A DNA stretch of 54,880 nt from Rickettsiales bacterium (GTDB lineage: Bacteria; Pseudomonadota; Alphaproteobacteria; Rickettsiales; UBA998), in contig JANQNR010000006.1 of NCBI GenBank assembly GCA_028279475.1, forward strand, positions 1 through 54,880, written 5' to 3'. The position numbers and the translations under genes are program-made. The stretch's first letter is position 1. Every line of letters begins with the position of its first letter. The notes beneath the pieces were generated by a model that saw only the letters and a list, made by a program, of their open reading frames with translations, had not been told where the DNA came from and did no database searches. Positions 6,967 to 17,632 of the stretch are shown here, piece by piece.

Positions 6967-8502
6967 ATGTTAAAAAACACCCTCTCCCTCCTTCGCATCG
7001 CCTCGGTGCTGGCAAAGCATGATGCGCTGTTCGTATTTGAACAACTACGCGTCTTCCCAATGATCCGAGGCATCAGTCGCCTGCTGTTCCTCAAACCCGC
7101 TTCCAACAAAACTAAGCGCCCCGGAGAACGGCTGGGCGATGCGCTGGTCGAGTTGGGACCATCCTTTATAAAGCTGGGACAGGTATTTTCTACTCGCTCC
7201 GACCTGGTCGGCGAGGAGTTCGCCCGTGATTTGGCCTTCCTTCAGGACAAACTCCCCCCTTTCCCTACCACATCCGCCAAACGCATCATCGAGCAAGAGC
7301 TTGATGCACCGCTTGCCGAGTTATTCGCCAGTTTTGAGGAGAAACCCGTCGCCGCCGCCTCCATGGCGCAGGTGCATTTTGCCACCACAACCGACGGGCG
7401 GGATGTCGCCGTCAAGATTCTGCGCCCAGACGTAAGCGAGCGCTTCCGCCGCGATCTGGAACTGTTCCGCTGGCTGGCTGATCTGGTTGAACGTGCCGTT
7501 CCGGAGATGCGCCGTATGCAACCGCGTGGAATGGTACGCACCTTGCGCGAATCCGTCGAAATCGAGCTGGATTTACGTTATGAGGCCGCCGCCGCCGTGG
7601 AATTGCGTGAAAATATGGAGGGTGAAGAAGGGTTTTATGTCCCTGAAATCGACTGGCAGCGCACCTCCTCACAGGTACTGACACTGGAGCGCATCTACGG
7701 CATCCCCGGCAACCATATCGACGAGATTAAAGAGAAAGGCTACGATGTTGATACCATCCTCGCCTATGCTGCCAATGCCTTCTTCTGTCAGGTCTTTCGT
7801 GACGGGTTTTTCCATGCGGATATGCATCCCGGCAATATCTTTATCATGGAAGACGGTCGCATTGCCGTCGTCGATTTCGGCATTATGGGGCGGCTGGACT
7901 ATAAGAATCGGGTCTTCCTGGCACAGGTTTTGAGCGGGTTTTTGCAGGAAGATTATTATTCGGTGGCCAAAGTCCATGCCGATTTCGGGATTATCCCGCC
8001 GCATAAATCGGTGGATCATTTTGCCATGGCCTGTATGGCAATTGGCAAGCCGATTCTGGGTAAAAACCTCAACGAAATTTCGGTGGCACGACTACTGGCG
8101 CAGTTGTTCAAAGTATCGGAAACCTTTGAGATGCGCCTGCAACCGCAACTCCTACTATTGCAGAAGACCCTGATGCTGGCAGAAGGGATCGGGCGCTCGC
8201 TCAATCCTAGTATCAATATGTGGGAGATGTCCAAGCCACTAATTATGATGTGGTATCAGCAGAATCTCAGCAAACCTGCTATTGCTCTGACACGTGCAGA
8301 ACAAACAGTAGAACAATTACAGCGCCTGCCGGAAGTGCTGGAATCATTCAATGATGCATTGCATAGCGTCAGCCGTGGGACGTTGCAGTTAGATACTCAA
8401 ACGCTAAGTGCGCTGGGCGGCAATCGTCGCCGCACCCGTCTGATGAGTTGGCTGGCGATCGGGTTGGCGGCGTTGGTTCTGGGCGTGTTGATGGTGGACT
8501 AG
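6967..8502 (+). CDS. ubiB: UbiB-family ABC1/ADCK-like atypical kinase
   Basis: Membrane-linked member of the ABC1/ADCK family needed for ubiquinone synthesis; the family is atypical ATP-binding and not a classical kinase. It shows the KxGQ signature in FIKLGQVFSTRSDL, the Ala-rich AAASMAQVH loop, the FFHADMHPGN catalytic loop, and the VDFG metal site. The C-terminus (about 490-508) is one hydrophobic segment, the usual membrane anchor. The start at 6967 gives 511 aa; a longer frame from 6883 would run through the palindromic repeat and is rejected. Just upstream is a short direct repeat of ATTCCCA. Confidence 0.95.
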   Translation: MLKNTLSLLRIASVLAKHDALFVFEQLRVFPMIRGISRLLFLKPASNKTKRPGERLGDALVELGPSFIKLGQVFSTRSDLVGEEFARDLAFLQDKLPPFPTTSAKRIIEQELDAPLAELFASFEEKPVAAASMAQVHFATTTDGRDVAVKILRPDVSERFRRDLELFRWLADLVERAVPEMRRMQPRGMVRTLRESVEIELDLRYEAAAAVELRENMEGEEGFYVPEIDWQRTSSQVLTLERIYGIPGNHIDEIKEKGYDVDTILAYAANAFFCQVFRDGFFHADMHPGNIFIMEDGRIAVVDFGIMGRLDYKNRVFLAQVLSGFLQEDYYSVAKVHADFGIIPPHKSVDHFAMACMAIGKPILGKNLNEISVARLLAQLFKVSETFEMRLQPQLLLLQKTLMLAEGIGRSLNPSINMWEMSKPLIMMWYQQNLSKPAIALTRAEQTVEQLQRLPEVLESFNDALHSVSRGTLQLDTQTLSALGGNRRRTRLMSWLAIGLAALVLGVLMVD

Positions 8503-8530
8503 CACCACGCCAATCTGTTACAATGTTGTT

Positions 8531-8767
8531 ATGCCGCTTAACCCCTACATTCTCCGTCGCAAGCATTTCCCTAAACTGATGGCCTTTGCCACGGTGATGG
8601 CCGGGGTAATTGGTACAGTGATTTACTTCGTCGTCGGAGAAGCATGGGTTGCAGCACTGGTCGCCGGAATACTGGTGGTCAGCGATTATATCGGACTGAA
8701 GCTGGTCATCGACAAGATGGAAAAACAAAATTCTCTCCCACCCGACGATTATGACAAATTAGGTTGA
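8531..8767 (+). CDS. small hypothetical membrane protein
   Basis: A 78-aa protein with two predicted membrane helices (about residues 17-34 and 38-56) and a short charged tail. It lies 28 bp after ubiB and 30 bp before the NDUFA12-like gene on the same strand, so it is probably in that transcript. No family is recognised. Its context (ubiquinone synthesis and complex I) suggests an inner-membrane accessory role, but nothing in the sequence shows it. Confidence 0.65.
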   Translation: MPLNPYILRRKHFPKLMAFATVMAGVIGTVIYFVVGEAWVAALVAGILVVSDYIGLKLVIDKMEKQNSLPPDDYDKLG

Positions 8768-8797
8768 GTTTTCCTGCCGCGCTTTTATAACATTGCT

Positions 8798-9157
8798 ATG
8801 AGCATTGGAACCAAGCTTTACACAGCACTGCACGGTAAACATGTCGGAGATGATATGTTCGGCAATCGCTATTACGAAGAACGTCGCCCGAAAAAAGGTC
8901 GCCGGCAAAAACGCTGGGTGATGTATCAGGGCATCCCCGAACCATCCAAAGTGCCGCCGCTATGGCATGCCTGGCTACATTATATGGTGGATGCACTGCC
9001 GGGCGACATGGGTATTCCGACCTATGACTGGCAAAAAGACCATGTGCCAAACCTAACCGGCACAGCAAATGCGTATAAACCTCGCGGTTATCTGGGATCA
9101 ACCAGCCAACGCGACCCATCCACCTCAGATTATGATGCCTGGACACCAGGAGGATAA
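8798..9157 (+). CDS. NADH:ubiquinone oxidoreductase subunit NDUFA12 family protein
   Basis: A 119-aa homologue of the complex I accessory subunit NDUFA12 (B17.2), found in alphaproteobacteria and mitochondria. It has the conserved GNRYYE segment, the KRWVMYQG segment followed by P-x-W-H-AWLH, and the YKPRGYL motif near the C-terminus. The presence of this gene is one of the clearest hints of an alphaproteobacterial host. Its stop overlaps the ribosome-binding site of mlaD, the usual neighbour in this lineage. Confidence 0.93.
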   Translation: MSIGTKLYTALHGKHVGDDMFGNRYYEERRPKKGRRQKRWVMYQGIPEPSKVPPLWHAWLHYMVDALPGDMGIPTYDWQKDHVPNLTGTANAYKPRGYLGSTSQRDPSTSDYDAWTPGG

Positions 9158-9161
9158 GCAC

Positions 9162-9662
9162 ATGTCACGCCATATTTCAGAAACGATTATTGGAGCACTT
9201 GTACTGGCGGTTGCCGCCTATTTCTTCATGACCGCCTACAAACAAAGCGGCATGCAGGCCGGTGCGGGGACGTATCTCGTGAGCGCACAGTTCAGCGATG
9301 TCACCGGCATCGGCATCGGCAGCGACGTGCGCATCGGCGGCGTCAAAATTGGCTCGGTACAATCACTGGAGTTGGACACTAACAGCTATCAGGCAGATGT
9401 AAACATGGCCGTACAGGATCGCGTACAATTACCGCTCGATAGCTCTGCCGCGATTGTCGGGGAAAGCCTGCTGGGTGGTAAATTCGTCTCCATTACTCCC
9501 GGTGGCGATGAAGCAATGCTGGGATCCGGTGATGCGATTGAATTCACCCAATCATCGATCAGCCTGGAACAATTGCTGGGTAAATTTATCTTTAGTGGTG
9601 GCGGTGTTGAAGGTGAAGAGGCAACGGCGGATGATGACGGCCTGGAACTCACGCTCCCCTGA
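9162..9662 (+). CDS. mlaD: MlaD-family outer-membrane lipid asymmetry protein
   Basis: A 166-aa single MCE-domain protein with an N-terminal membrane anchor (about residues 8-24), then the MCE fold with VRIGGVKIGSV and the GESLLGGK segment. In E. coli the MlaD hexamer sits in the inner membrane and passes phospholipids between the MlaC carrier and the MlaFE transporter. The start is at 9162 because AGGAGG lies eight bases upstream and matches the anchor. The mlaE, mlaF and mlaC genes are not in this window, as is common in alphaproteobacteria that place mlaD beside the NDUFA12 gene. Confidence 0.93.
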   Translation: MSRHISETIIGALVLAVAAYFFMTAYKQSGMQAGAGTYLVSAQFSDVTGIGIGSDVRIGGVKIGSVQSLELDTNSYQADVNMAVQDRVQLPLDSSAAIVGESLLGGKFVSITPGGDEAMLGSGDAIEFTQSSISLEQLLGKFIFSGGGVEGEEATADDDGLELTLP

Positions 9663-10099
9663 TGCGTGTCAATCGTCTATATCTAATCTGCCTGATAGCG
9701 CTGTGCTGGAGCGCTGGGCAAGCGGCACTCGCTTCCCCACTGACCGGCGTACAGGGCGAGCCTCCGGAATCCTATACGACACATGCCAGGCTGATACTGA
9801 TTGACAAACGCACCGCCAAAAAGGAAACCATCACACTGGCCACCGGGCACACGGTTGCTCATGAAACATTAGAAGTTCGACTGGAACGCTGCTGGATTGA
9901 AGGGACACGCATCACACCGGAACATGCGGCACTGGTTGAAATCTATGAGCCACGCATAATCGGCGGCCCTAATCGCATGTTTTCCGGTTGGTTGTTTCAT
10001 CGTAAATCCGAACTTTCCAATGTTGAACATGCAAAATATGATGTGAAGCTGATGGCCTGTGTGAACAAAAATAAAACCACCGCGTCCGATACACCATGA
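9662..10099 (+). CDS. DUF2155 secreted protein
   Basis: A 145-aa exported protein with an N-terminal signal peptide (cleavage likely after the ALA near residue 24) and the DUF2155 body: the ATGHTVAHETLEVRLERCW segment, E-x-A-L-x-EIYEP, and the MFSGWLF motif. The function of DUF2155 is unknown, but the gene is a constant neighbour of NDUFA12 and mlaD in alphaproteobacteria, which suggests a role in the cell envelope. Its start overlaps the mlaD stop by one base and its end overlaps nnrD by 4 bp. Confidence 0.9.
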   Translation: MRVNRLYLICLIALCWSAGQAALASPLTGVQGEPPESYTTHARLILIDKRTAKKETITLATGHTVAHETLEVRLERCWIEGTRITPEHAALVEIYEPRIIGGPNRMFSGWLFHRKSELSNVEHAKYDVKLMACVNKNKTTASDTP

Positions 10100-10929
10100 C
10101 GATTGCCAGCAATAACACACCGGATCAATGGCACGAGGTTTTGCCAGAACTCCAGCCGGATGGCCATAAATATCATCGCGGACATGCACTGGTGGTGGGC
10201 AGCCCTCTGGAAGGCAGCGGTGCAACCAAGCTGACTGCCAGCGCTGCATTACGTGTAGGCGCCGGGCTTGTCACCGTCACTTGTGATGCGACGGCATTGC
10301 CGGTATATGCAGCCTGCTTTACATCCATTATTGTCAAGACCGTCAACTCCATTCCGGCACTCTGCGAGGTAATTGACACACGCAGCATCAATACTGTTGA
10401 AATTGGCGGCGGTAACGGCGTTATACCCTTTACCCGCGAGCGTGTGCTGGCGCTAGCAGCACGAGACAACCTTAACCTGGTGATCGATGCCGATGCAATT
10501 TCCGTGTTTCAGGATAATGTCAAAGACCTGCTGGATGGCATACATGAGCGTTGTGTGCTCACACCGCACGAGGCTGAATTTTCACGCCTGTTTCCAGCGA
10601 TTTCCGGCAGTCGGGAACATCGAGCAAAACAGGCAGCGCAGCGTTGTGGCGCAGTGATCGTACTCAAAGGCCGACACACGGTCATCGCTTCTCCTGATGG
10701 TGAAGTCTGCGTAAATGAAAATGCCCCACCAACATTAGCAACTGCCGGTTCCGGCGATGTGCTGGCAGGGATTATTACCGGACTCCTGGCACAGGGCATG
10801 CCTCCCTACCAGGCCGCCAGTGCCGGAGTCTATATCCATGGTGCCTGCGCAAACCGGCTGGGACACGGCCTAATCTCAAGTGACCTGCCGGGTGAAATTG
10901 GTGCTGTTATGACAGAGCTGCACAAATAA
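10096..10929 (+). CDS. nnrD: ADP/ATP-dependent NAD(P)H-hydrate dehydratase
   Basis: A ribokinase-like repair enzyme that turns damaged NAD(P)H hydrate back to NAD(P)H using ATP or ADP. It has a P-loop-like GSPLEGSGATKLTASAALR N-terminal segment, LTPHEAEFSRLF in the centre, KGRHTVIA, and the ATAGSGDVLAGII catalytic loop with its Asp. At 277 aa it is only the dehydratase half; many bacteria fuse it to a NnrE epimerase domain at the N-terminus. The epimerase must be elsewhere or absent. The gene overlaps DUF2155 by 4 bp. Confidence 0.93.
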   Translation: MTIASNNTPDQWHEVLPELQPDGHKYHRGHALVVGSPLEGSGATKLTASAALRVGAGLVTVTCDATALPVYAACFTSIIVKTVNSIPALCEVIDTRSINTVEIGGGNGVIPFTRERVLALAARDNLNLVIDADAISVFQDNVKDLLDGIHERCVLTPHEAEFSRLFPAISGSREHRAKQAAQRCGAVIVLKGRHTVIASPDGEVCVNENAPPTLATAGSGDVLAGIITGLLAQGMPPYQAASAGVYIHGACANRLGHGLISSDLPGEIGAVMTELHK

Positions 10930-10976
10930 AAATCAGTAGGCTTGCATCCCTGCTTCATGCAGCTTAAAACGCTTGC

Positions 10977-12566
10977 ATGGCAGATACACCCTATATCACC
11001 CTGTATGACTCCACCCTGCGTGATGGTTCCCAAATGCGCGGCGTGGAGTTTTCCGTTGCCGACAAGCTGGCCATCGCCAAGGCACTAGACGCGTTCGGCA
11101 TTGATTATATCGAGGGCGGCTGGCCGGGTGCCAATCCCAAGGATGACGCCTTCTTTGAAGCCCCCCCTACCCTTACACATGCCCGCCTGAGCGCATTTGG
11201 CATGACTCGTCGTGCCGGACATTCCGCCGCCAATGACCCAAACTTAAATGCACTCATCAACCAGGATGTTGGTAGTTTGTGTATTGTCGGCAAAAGCTGG
11301 GATTTTCATATGGAAACAGCGCTAGGCATCACCCCGGAAGAAAACCGGTCGCTAATTGCTGATTCCATCGCCCATGCGGTAGAACGCGGCAAAGACACAC
11401 TCTTTGATGCCGAGCATTTCTTTGATGGTTACAAACACAACCCGGATGTCGCCATGCAGATGATTGACGCTGCGCATGAAGCAGGTGCCTCCTGGATCGT
11501 GTTATGCGACACCAACGGCGGCACATTGCCGCAGGAGATTTTCGAAATTACGCAGGCCGTGGCGCGGCAGATTCCCGGTGAGAAACTGGGCATCCATTGT
11601 CATAACGACACCGGCAATGCCGTGGCAAACTCACTCGCCGCCGTACAGGCCGGAGCTCGACAGATTCAGGGCACGATGAATGGGATCGGTGAGCGCTGCG
11701 GTAATGCTGACCTGATCGCCATTATCCCGACTCTGATGTTGAAACTTGGCTATCAAACCGGTGTATCAAAGGACGGATTGAAGGGACTTACCCGCCTGTC
11801 ACGCATCGTTGATGAACGGCTGGATCGTGCACCCGATGCCCATGCCCCTTATGTTGGATCAGCGGCATTCGCTCATAAAGGCGGACTGCATGTCTCCGCC
11901 ATGGCCAAAAGCACCGATTCTTATGAACATATCAATCCCGAACTGGTTGGGAACAAACGCGAAATTCTAATCTCTGATAAGGCCGGGCGCTCAAACATCC
12001 TGACACGACTGGCTGATTTTGGTATTGCGCTCGATGCAGACGATGCCCATGTCCCAGAGTTGGTGCGCATCGTCAAGGAACGCGAAACCGACGGCTATGC
12101 CTATGAAGGAGCGGATGCCAGCTTTGAATTGTTGGCACTTCGGCAACTAGGCACCGTGTCCAATTATTTTACCATGGAGAGCTTCCGGGTACTGGACGAA
12201 CGCCGCTGGAATGCAAAAGGCGAGTTAGTGACGCTCTCCGAGGCGACCATTAAGCTATCCATTGACAGTGAAAAAATTATGACGGTGGGCGAAGGAAACG
12301 GCCCGGTCAATGCACTCGACGGCGCATTGCGTTCAGCGTTGGCCACCCGCTACCCTGTACTGGAGACGATGCGCCTGACTGACTACAAAGTGAGAATTCT
12401 CTCCCCCAAAGCCGCCACCGCCGCCGTGACGCGGGTCATGATTGAAAGTGCCGATGAGGAAGGAAACCGCTGGAACACGATCGGCGTCTCTCCCAATGTC
12501 ATTGACGCCTCCTACAACGCCCTGCATGACGCGATTACGTTTATGTTATTGCAACGCTGCGCATGA
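10977..12566 (+). CDS. cimA: citramalate synthase
   Basis: Condenses pyruvate with acetyl-CoA to (R)-citramalate, giving a threonine-independent route to isoleucine. It belongs to the LeuA-like DRE-TIM family: the DSTLRDGSQ start, the GGWPGANPKDDAFF segment, and a metal-binding HxH in GIHCHNDTGN. The C-terminal third is the regulatory/dimer domain. The EGG(W)PG variant in place of the isopropylmalate synthase pattern, with a length of 529 aa, marks the citramalate type. Ends with a 4-bp overlap with the ABC-F gene. Confidence 0.94.
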   Translation: MADTPYITLYDSTLRDGSQMRGVEFSVADKLAIAKALDAFGIDYIEGGWPGANPKDDAFFEAPPTLTHARLSAFGMTRRAGHSAANDPNLNALINQDVGSLCIVGKSWDFHMETALGITPEENRSLIADSIAHAVERGKDTLFDAEHFFDGYKHNPDVAMQMIDAAHEAGASWIVLCDTNGGTLPQEIFEITQAVARQIPGEKLGIHCHNDTGNAVANSLAAVQAGARQIQGTMNGIGERCGNADLIAIIPTLMLKLGYQTGVSKDGLKGLTRLSRIVDERLDRAPDAHAPYVGSAAFAHKGGLHVSAMAKSTDSYEHINPELVGNKREILISDKAGRSNILTRLADFGIALDADDAHVPELVRIVKERETDGYAYEGADASFELLALRQLGTVSNYFTMESFRVLDERRWNAKGELVTLSEATIKLSIDSEKIMTVGEGNGPVNALDGALRSALATRYPVLETMRLTDYKVRILSPKAATAAVTRVMIESADEEGNRWNTIGVSPNVIDASYNALHDAITFMLLQRCA

Positions 12567-14416
12567 GCCGTCTTCTCTTCAGTTTAAAAGATGTCAGTTA
12601 CAGCATTGCCGGGAAACCGCTCTTCGATGAGCTGACGGTGCAATTGCAGGAGCGTGACCGCATCTGCCTGGTAGGGAAGAACGGTGCGGGGAAGACCACT
12701 CTGATGCGCATGATTACCGGCGATCTGGAACCCGACAACGGCGAGCGGTTCTTGCATCCGGGCATCAGCGTCGGCTATCTGGCGCAGCAGGTGCCCTTTG
12801 ATGCAAAACACACGATTCGTCAGTTTGTGCTCTCAGGACTCACCGAACAGGAAGATCGCGAATCCCATGCCTACCTCGCGGATATTGTACTCTCACCACT
12901 AGAACTTGACCCGGATGCACTCATGGGTACGCTTTCCGGTGGGCAATTGCGACGGGCGGCGCTGGCGCAGGCACTGGTTACCGAACCCAATATTTTGCTG
13001 CTGGACGAACCGACCAACCATTTGGATGTAAACGGCATTGAATGGTTGGAAGGGTATCTGGCCGGGTATAACGGTGCACTCATCTGTATCAGCCATGACC
13101 GGAGATTTCTGGCAAATATTTCCCGCCAGGTCTGGTGGCTGGATCGCGGTGCGATCCGTGTGTGTCCGCACGGCTATGGCAAGTTTGATGAATGGATGGA
13201 AAAACATGTCGCGCAGGAAGCCCGCGAATTGCGTAATCTGGCGCGGCAGGTGCAAAACGAACAGGACTGGACGCAGGGCGGCATTTCCGGGCGACGCAAG
13301 CGCAATGTCCGGCGGCTGCGGGAACTGGATCGCCTGCGCGACAAGCTGAAACGTGACAAGGCTGCCTATCGTCAGCGTTCGCAAAAGCTTGACCTCGATC
13401 CCATCGCACAAGTCAACAGCTCCAAAATCGTAGCAGAATTCAAGCAAGTGCATAAATGCTTTGAACGCGACGGAACCACCATCCCTATCCTTTCCAACTT
13501 CTCTCATACCATCCTGAAGGGCGATCGCATCGGGTTAATGGGACGCAACGGCGCAGGAAAATCAAGCTTTATCAAACTGATAACAGGGGAGTTGGCGCCT
13601 GATAAAGGTACTATCTTCCGCAGCAAACAACTCGACATTGCTTATTTCGATCAGAACCGTAGCGCGCTTGACCCAAACAAAACCCTGTGGGATACGCTCT
13701 GCCCTGACGGCGGAGACCATGTGATGCTGGGCACGGAGGATAACCCGAAGCCGATCCATGTCTGCGGTTATCTGAAACGCTTCCTGTTCGACCCGGCGGT
13801 CGCACGCGACAAGGTTGGCATTCTCTCTGGCGGGCAGCAAAACCGCCTGCTGCTGGCTAAAGTGCTAGCACGACCAGGCAATCTACTCATCCTTGATGAG
13901 CCAACCAACGACCTTGATATGGACACGCTGGATATGTTGCAAGACGTACTGGCTGACTATCCCGGCACGCTGATTCTGGTCAGCCACGATCGCGATTTTC
14001 TGGATCGAACCATCACGGAGCTACTGGTCTTCGAAGGCGATGGACAGGTGCATGTCACTATGGGTGGCTACAGTGATTACCTGCGCGAATCACAAGCATC
14101 AAAAAAGAAAGGCACAGAATCGCGCAATGCCCTGCCCAAGCCTCCTACCCTGTCCGAAACACTGGAAACGCAGGAGAAAAGCAAAACACGTCCCCTAACT
14201 TACGGCGAACAGATGGAGTTACAATCCCTGCCGGAAACGATGGGAGCGCTGGAACAGGAGCTGGAGCAGATTCAAACCACACTGGACGATGCCGACCTGT
14301 TTCACCGTGACCCGGATGGGTTCTCAGCGCTGATTTCCCGGTTTGATGATACAAAAAACCGGCTGGAATCACTGGAAATGCGTTGGTTGGAACTGGAGGA
14401 ACGGGCACTTGGATAG
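12563..14416 (+). CDS. ABC-F ATPase, Uup-like
   Basis: Soluble protein with two ATP-binding cassettes and no membrane domain. Cassette 1 has GKNGAGKTT, LSGGQLRRAAL and LLLDEPTNHLD; cassette 2 has GRNGAGKSS, LSGGQQNRLLL and LILDEPTNDLD. A charged linker (about 220-280) joins them, and a C-terminal coiled coil (about 555-617) is rich in Glu and Leu. The coiled coil is typical of Uup, an ABC-F linked to ribosomes and DNA stability. At 617 aa it matches that group. The start overlaps the cimA stop by 4 bp. Confidence 0.93.
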   Translation: MSRLLFSLKDVSYSIAGKPLFDELTVQLQERDRICLVGKNGAGKTTLMRMITGDLEPDNGERFLHPGISVGYLAQQVPFDAKHTIRQFVLSGLTEQEDRESHAYLADIVLSPLELDPDALMGTLSGGQLRRAALAQALVTEPNILLLDEPTNHLDVNGIEWLEGYLAGYNGALICISHDRRFLANISRQVWWLDRGAIRVCPHGYGKFDEWMEKHVAQEARELRNLARQVQNEQDWTQGGISGRRKRNVRRLRELDRLRDKLKRDKAAYRQRSQKLDLDPIAQVNSSKIVAEFKQVHKCFERDGTTIPILSNFSHTILKGDRIGLMGRNGAGKSSFIKLITGELAPDKGTIFRSKQLDIAYFDQNRSALDPNKTLWDTLCPDGGDHVMLGTEDNPKPIHVCGYLKRFLFDPAVARDKVGILSGGQQNRLLLAKVLARPGNLLILDEPTNDLDMDTLDMLQDVLADYPGTLILVSHDRDFLDRTITELLVFEGDGQVHVTMGGYSDYLRESQASKKKGTESRNALPKPPTLSETLETQEKSKTRPLTYGEQMELQSLPETMGALEQELEQIQTTLDDADLFHRDPDGFSALISRFDDTKNRLESLEMRWLELEERALG

Positions 14417-14449
14417 ACAGCGGATTATGCATTGAGGATTCAGAGAGAT

Positions 14450-14779
14450 ATGTGTATTCTATTGGCAATGGCACACTCTGAGCACATCATCACTATGGAA
14501 CGACTCCGCGAGCATTATCGTGATGATATTCTGGCGATTGCTGAGCGCCGTGGTGTAGAGAATATCCGTATTTTTGGCTCGGTTGCCCGTGGCAATACCC
14601 ATGCCGATAGTGATATTGATTTTCTCTATACGCGCCGCCCTGATACCGATTTAATGGATCTAGGGGGATTGTATATGGAATTATCTGATTTGCTAGGATG
14701 TGGAATCGACATTGTGTCTGAGACATCTTTAAGCCCGTATATGAAAGACCGTATTTTGCGTGAAGCAACAACATTGTGA
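14450..14779 (+). CDS. MNT-type minimal nucleotidyltransferase antitoxin (second pair)
   Basis: A polymerase-beta-like nucleotidyltransferase with GSx10DxD (G43-S44 to D55 and D57), the antitoxin of a HepT/MntA module. Candidate starts are TTG 14432, ATG 14450 and ATG 14468; the second has GAGAG close by, but spacing is imperfect, so the start is uncertain. The gene overlaps the downstream HEPN gene by one base. It lies 33 bp after the ABC-F gene on the same strand. The sequence is related to the MNT at 1771-2082 but is clearly not a recent duplicate. Confidence 0.86.
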   Translation: MCILLAMAHSEHIITMERLREHYRDDILAIAERRGVENIRIFGSVARGNTHADSDIDFLYTRRPDTDLMDLGGLYMELSDLLGCGIDIVSETSLSPYMKDRILREATTL

Positions 14780-15135
14780 TGATTCCGACATACCCCGAAA
14801 TCGAAAAAGACTATTCGCGCCTTCAACATATCATGGAAGAAATTGATGATATTGAAGCATTTATGGAAGAACGCACTCGCGACCGGAAAACCGCAAAAGC
14901 TATAGAGCGTTCCATTATGACCATCGGTGAAGCATGTCGCCAGTTATCACATACCTTGAAAGAACACTATCCGGATATTCCATGGAGCGATGTGATCGGC
15001 ATGCGTCACATTCTCGTTCATGAATATTACCGTGTGGATGCGGAAACCGTATGGAACGTCGCAGAACATAAAATTCCTGCTTTACGTGAGGCCATAGAGA
15101 GAGTATTAGAAGACCTCGCAAAAGCACAGTCATAG
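14779..15135 (+). CDS. HEPN-domain toxin (second pair)
   Basis: A 118-aa helical protein with the HEPN signature Rx4HxY as R76, H81 and Y83, the RNase centre that MntA silences by AMP transfer. The ATG at 14779 is chosen because it overlaps the MNT stop by one base; a GTG three bases earlier is in frame. atpD begins 40 bp downstream on the same strand, so the toxin sits directly before an essential ATP synthase gene, as in the RNR locus. The pair is probably a functional toxin-antitoxin or defence module. Confidence 0.87.
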   Translation: MIPTYPEIEKDYSRLQHIMEEIDDIEAFMEERTRDRKTAKAIERSIMTIGEACRQLSHTLKEHYPDIPWSDVIGMRHILVHEYYRVDAETVWNVAEHKIPALREAIERVLEDLAKAQS

Positions 15136-15154
15136 AAAACAGACTGCATTATAG

Positions 15155-16615
<1,461 letters not shown>

Positions 16616-16617
16616 CC

Positions 16618-17016
16618 ATGCCTAACCTGCTGCATCTGGATATTGTTACTCCGAAACAGCGCGTACTATCGGAAGACGTGGATATGGTCGTCGTTCCCGG
16701 AGAGGAAGGCGACTTCGGAGTGATGGCGCATCATTCACCACTGGTTTCGATGATCCGCCCGGGGTTGGTAGAAGTCCACCATGGCGACCAACCAGTGCGT
16801 AAATTCTTTGTTGGTGGTGGCTATGCCAATGTTGCGAGTAATGTCTGCACCGTGCTGGCGGAGTCACTGATTCCAGCAGAAGAGCTAGAGAAACAGAGTA
16901 TTGAATCCGAAATTGCCACCCTCAAGGCACAACTTGACACGACGGAAAGCGACGTCAAACGCACTGCCATTGAGCGTCGTATTATGGAAGCAGAAACAAA
17001 GCTGATCCTTGTGTAG
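16618..17016 (+). CDS. atpC: F1F0 ATP synthase subunit epsilon
   Basis: The 132-aa central-stalk subunit that couples F1 to the c-ring and limits ATP hydrolysis. The N-terminal beta-sandwich (VVVPGEEGDFGVMAHHSPLVS) is conserved. The C-terminal part is helical and charged. The gene starts two bases after the atpD stop. The end of the operon is followed by a short palindrome at 17071-17100. Confidence 0.95.
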   Translation: MPNLLHLDIVTPKQRVLSEDVDMVVVPGEEGDFGVMAHHSPLVSMIRPGLVEVHHGDQPVRKFFVGGGYANVASNVCTVLAESLIPAEELEKQSIESEIATLKAQLDTTESDVKRTAIERRIMEAETKLILV

Positions 17017-17070
17017 GGATAATAGCTAGCAGTTAGCAGCTTATTCTGTGTATTCATTGTTCAAAAAGAA

Positions 17071-17100
17071 TATGCGACATGCCAGAGGCGATGCCGCATA
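17071..17100. repeat. short hairpin after atpC
   Basis: TATGCGACAT (17071-17080) pairs with ATGCCGCATA (17091-17100) across a 10-base loop with one mismatch. It lies 54 bp after atpC and before the convergent minus-strand gene. No T-run follows on either strand, so it is not a typical intrinsic terminator, but its position between convergent genes suits a transcript 3' end. Confidence 0.5.
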
Positions 17101-17106
17101 AGAATT

Positions 17107-17466
17107 TCAGCTACGGAGCGCTTGAATCAAAAATCTACAATTTCTATCGTATCTTTGCTGATTTGCTACTTCAAGAAGTGGATGCTCTAAGCGCCCTTCT
17201 CCTTTCAATACTCTACGCGCTCTCTTTGTAATCAGCTGGTATAGCTTGGCCTCCAAAGCAGGAGTGATATGATACCCTGCTATAGACCAAGTATAGGTCG
17301 CTACCGTTATGCTTGTATTTTTACCCAGCAATGGTTCAATCATTGCTTCTGGTAAATTGATGTGTGTACAACGGTGATCTTCAAAACCACACTGACCAAT
17401 TCTGTATAAATATAGACAGCCTTTGGCATCGAAACCACTGTTTACTAACACATAGTTTGCAGTCAT
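17107..17466 (-). CDS. hypothetical 119-aa protein
   Basis: No family recognised. It is an apparently soluble protein with several Cys (residues 17, 26, 33 and 109 approximately) and a basic C-terminal half. The start has GGAGC eight bases upstream, which supports translation. The DNA is A+T-richer than atpDC and the transaldolase gene on either side. It is convergent with atpC. It may be a recently acquired small gene, and its function is unknown. Confidence 0.6.
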   Translation of the reverse strand: MTANYVLVNSGFDAKGCLYLYRIGQCGFEDHRCTHINLPEAMIEPLLGKNTSITVATYTWSIAGYHITPALEAKLYQLITKRARRVLKGEGRLEHPLLEVANQQRYDRNCRFLIQALRS

Positions 17467-17632
17467 AATTTTGCTCCAAAAGGGCGTAGCATCTAAAAAG
17501 AATTTAAGTGAGTTAATAGATTATCAAATTTTCGTAATATCTACAAGGAAAATCGCTTTTTACTGGCCTCACAATTAGAACTGGACTAATGACATTCCAC
17601 TACCAAAAACTACATACTACCATAAGGACATC

